DNA of 5,856 nucleotides, from assembly GCA_036505615.1 (NCBI GenBank), contig DASXTB010000426.1:1-5856 (forward strand). The letters run 5' to 3'. This DNA is from DASXTB01 sp036505615. GTDB taxonomy: Bacteria > Acidobacteriota > UBA6911 > JACQSX01. Below, piece by piece: positions 5,636 to 5,856 of the stretch; position 1 is the first letter of the stretch; every line of letters begins with the position of its first letter. The position numbers and the translations under genes were made by a program. The notes beneath the pieces were generated by a model, which was given only the letters and a program-made list of their open reading frames with translations, made no database searches and had not been told where the DNA came from.

Positions 5636-5662
5636 AAAAAAAGGCGACACTTCGGTGACACC
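5636..5662 (-). terminator. Rho-independent terminator for the minus-strand gene ending at 5713
   Basis: On the minus strand GGTGTCAC and GTGTCGCC form an 8-bp stem (one T-T mismatch, one G-U pair) around a CGAA tetraloop, followed directly by seven T. It lies 50 nt after the TAG of the partial gene at 5713, as expected for its transcript end. It should also insulate typA, about 580 bp further on, from read-through. Confidence 0.72.
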
Positions 5663-5712
5663 TGCCCATCGATTGCAGGCTGGAAGGGCTGGAATGCGAT
5701 TCAGTGGAGGAT

Positions 5713-5856
5713 CTAATCGGGACTTTCGCGTGCCGGCAAAAGCGGGCCGATTCTTTCGGCCAGTTCCTTCCAGGCATTGTTTGCCTGCAGCCATCTGTCC
5801 ACTATCGGTTGGCAAAGCAGCTGCAAGAAGGTCTTCAAACCCCAGACTTTTCCTTC
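5713..5856 (-). CDS. C-terminal 47 residues of an unrecognised protein
   Basis: From the right edge the minus strand reads 47 open codons ending in TAG (5713-5715). The peptide starts EGKVWGLKTFLQLL and has three Trp and alternating hydrophobic and charged residues, suggesting amphipathic helices; it ends in a polar RESPD tail. I cannot name a family. Support for coding is the protein-like composition and the well-formed terminator 50 nt downstream on the same strand. The plus strand is also open across this segment (from about 5661 to the edge), but it has no ATG start or ribosome binding site, so the minus strand is preferred. Confidence 0.55.
   Translation of the reverse strand, partial: EGKVWGLKTFLQLLCQPIVDRWLQANNAWKELAERIGPLLPARESPD

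Noticed and set aside
5567..5815. Minus-strand 82-codon open frame
   Set aside because: It is in a different frame from the partial gene, reads through the terminator hairpin and T-run, and has no recognisable features.

Overview
The window looks like a bacterial chromosome at roughly mid-50s % GC, carrying four recognisable protein genes and the tail of a fifth. Gene content, protein style (bPH2-SHOCT protein, ACT-type threonine deaminase) and intergenic DNA packed with 7-bp tandem repeats suggest a soil-type bacterium, perhaps Acidobacteriota. That assignment is inference from general impression, because no rRNA or other marker gene is present.

Layout: (1) 1-1091, minus strand: PLP-dependent threonine ammonia-lyase with a C-terminal ACT domain, cut by the left edge of the window. 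(2) 1092-1334: divergent intergenic region with a heptad-based tandem array and a GTTAAC-N8-GTTAAC motif. (3) 1335-1928, plus strand: small membrane protein with two TM helices, a bacterial PH-like domain and a SHOCT tail. (4) 1929-2170: two long heptad arrays in opposite orientation, facing each other around an AT-rich island. (5) 2171-3178, plus strand: complete adenine DNA glycosylase MutY with all catalytic and Fe-S residues. (6) 3179-3258: an 80-bp palindrome between the convergent mutY and typA genes. (7) 3278-5059, minus strand: complete translational GTPase TypA/BipA. (8) 5060-5712: a long non-coding stretch holding a second GTTAAC-N8-GTTAAC motif, another inverted heptad pair, a G-rich array with growing spacers, and a rho-independent terminator. 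(9) 5713-5856, minus strand: the last 47 residues of an unrecognised protein served by that terminator.

The genes are ordinary housekeeping functions (amino-acid catabolism or isoleucine supply, oxidative DNA-damage repair, ribosome/stress GTPase) and do not form an obvious pathway or operon; each seems to be its own transcription unit. I see no defence system, mobile element, CRISPR or RNA gene.

The notable signal is between the genes. At least three unrelated heptamer families (CAGGARG, CGAAAGT, AGCTNTC-like) are tandemly repeated in intergenic DNA. Two are arranged as inverted arms able to fold back, and one runs to the mutY start codon. In addition, two unlinked genes carry the same GTTAAC-N8-GTTAAC motif exactly 15 nt before the ATG.
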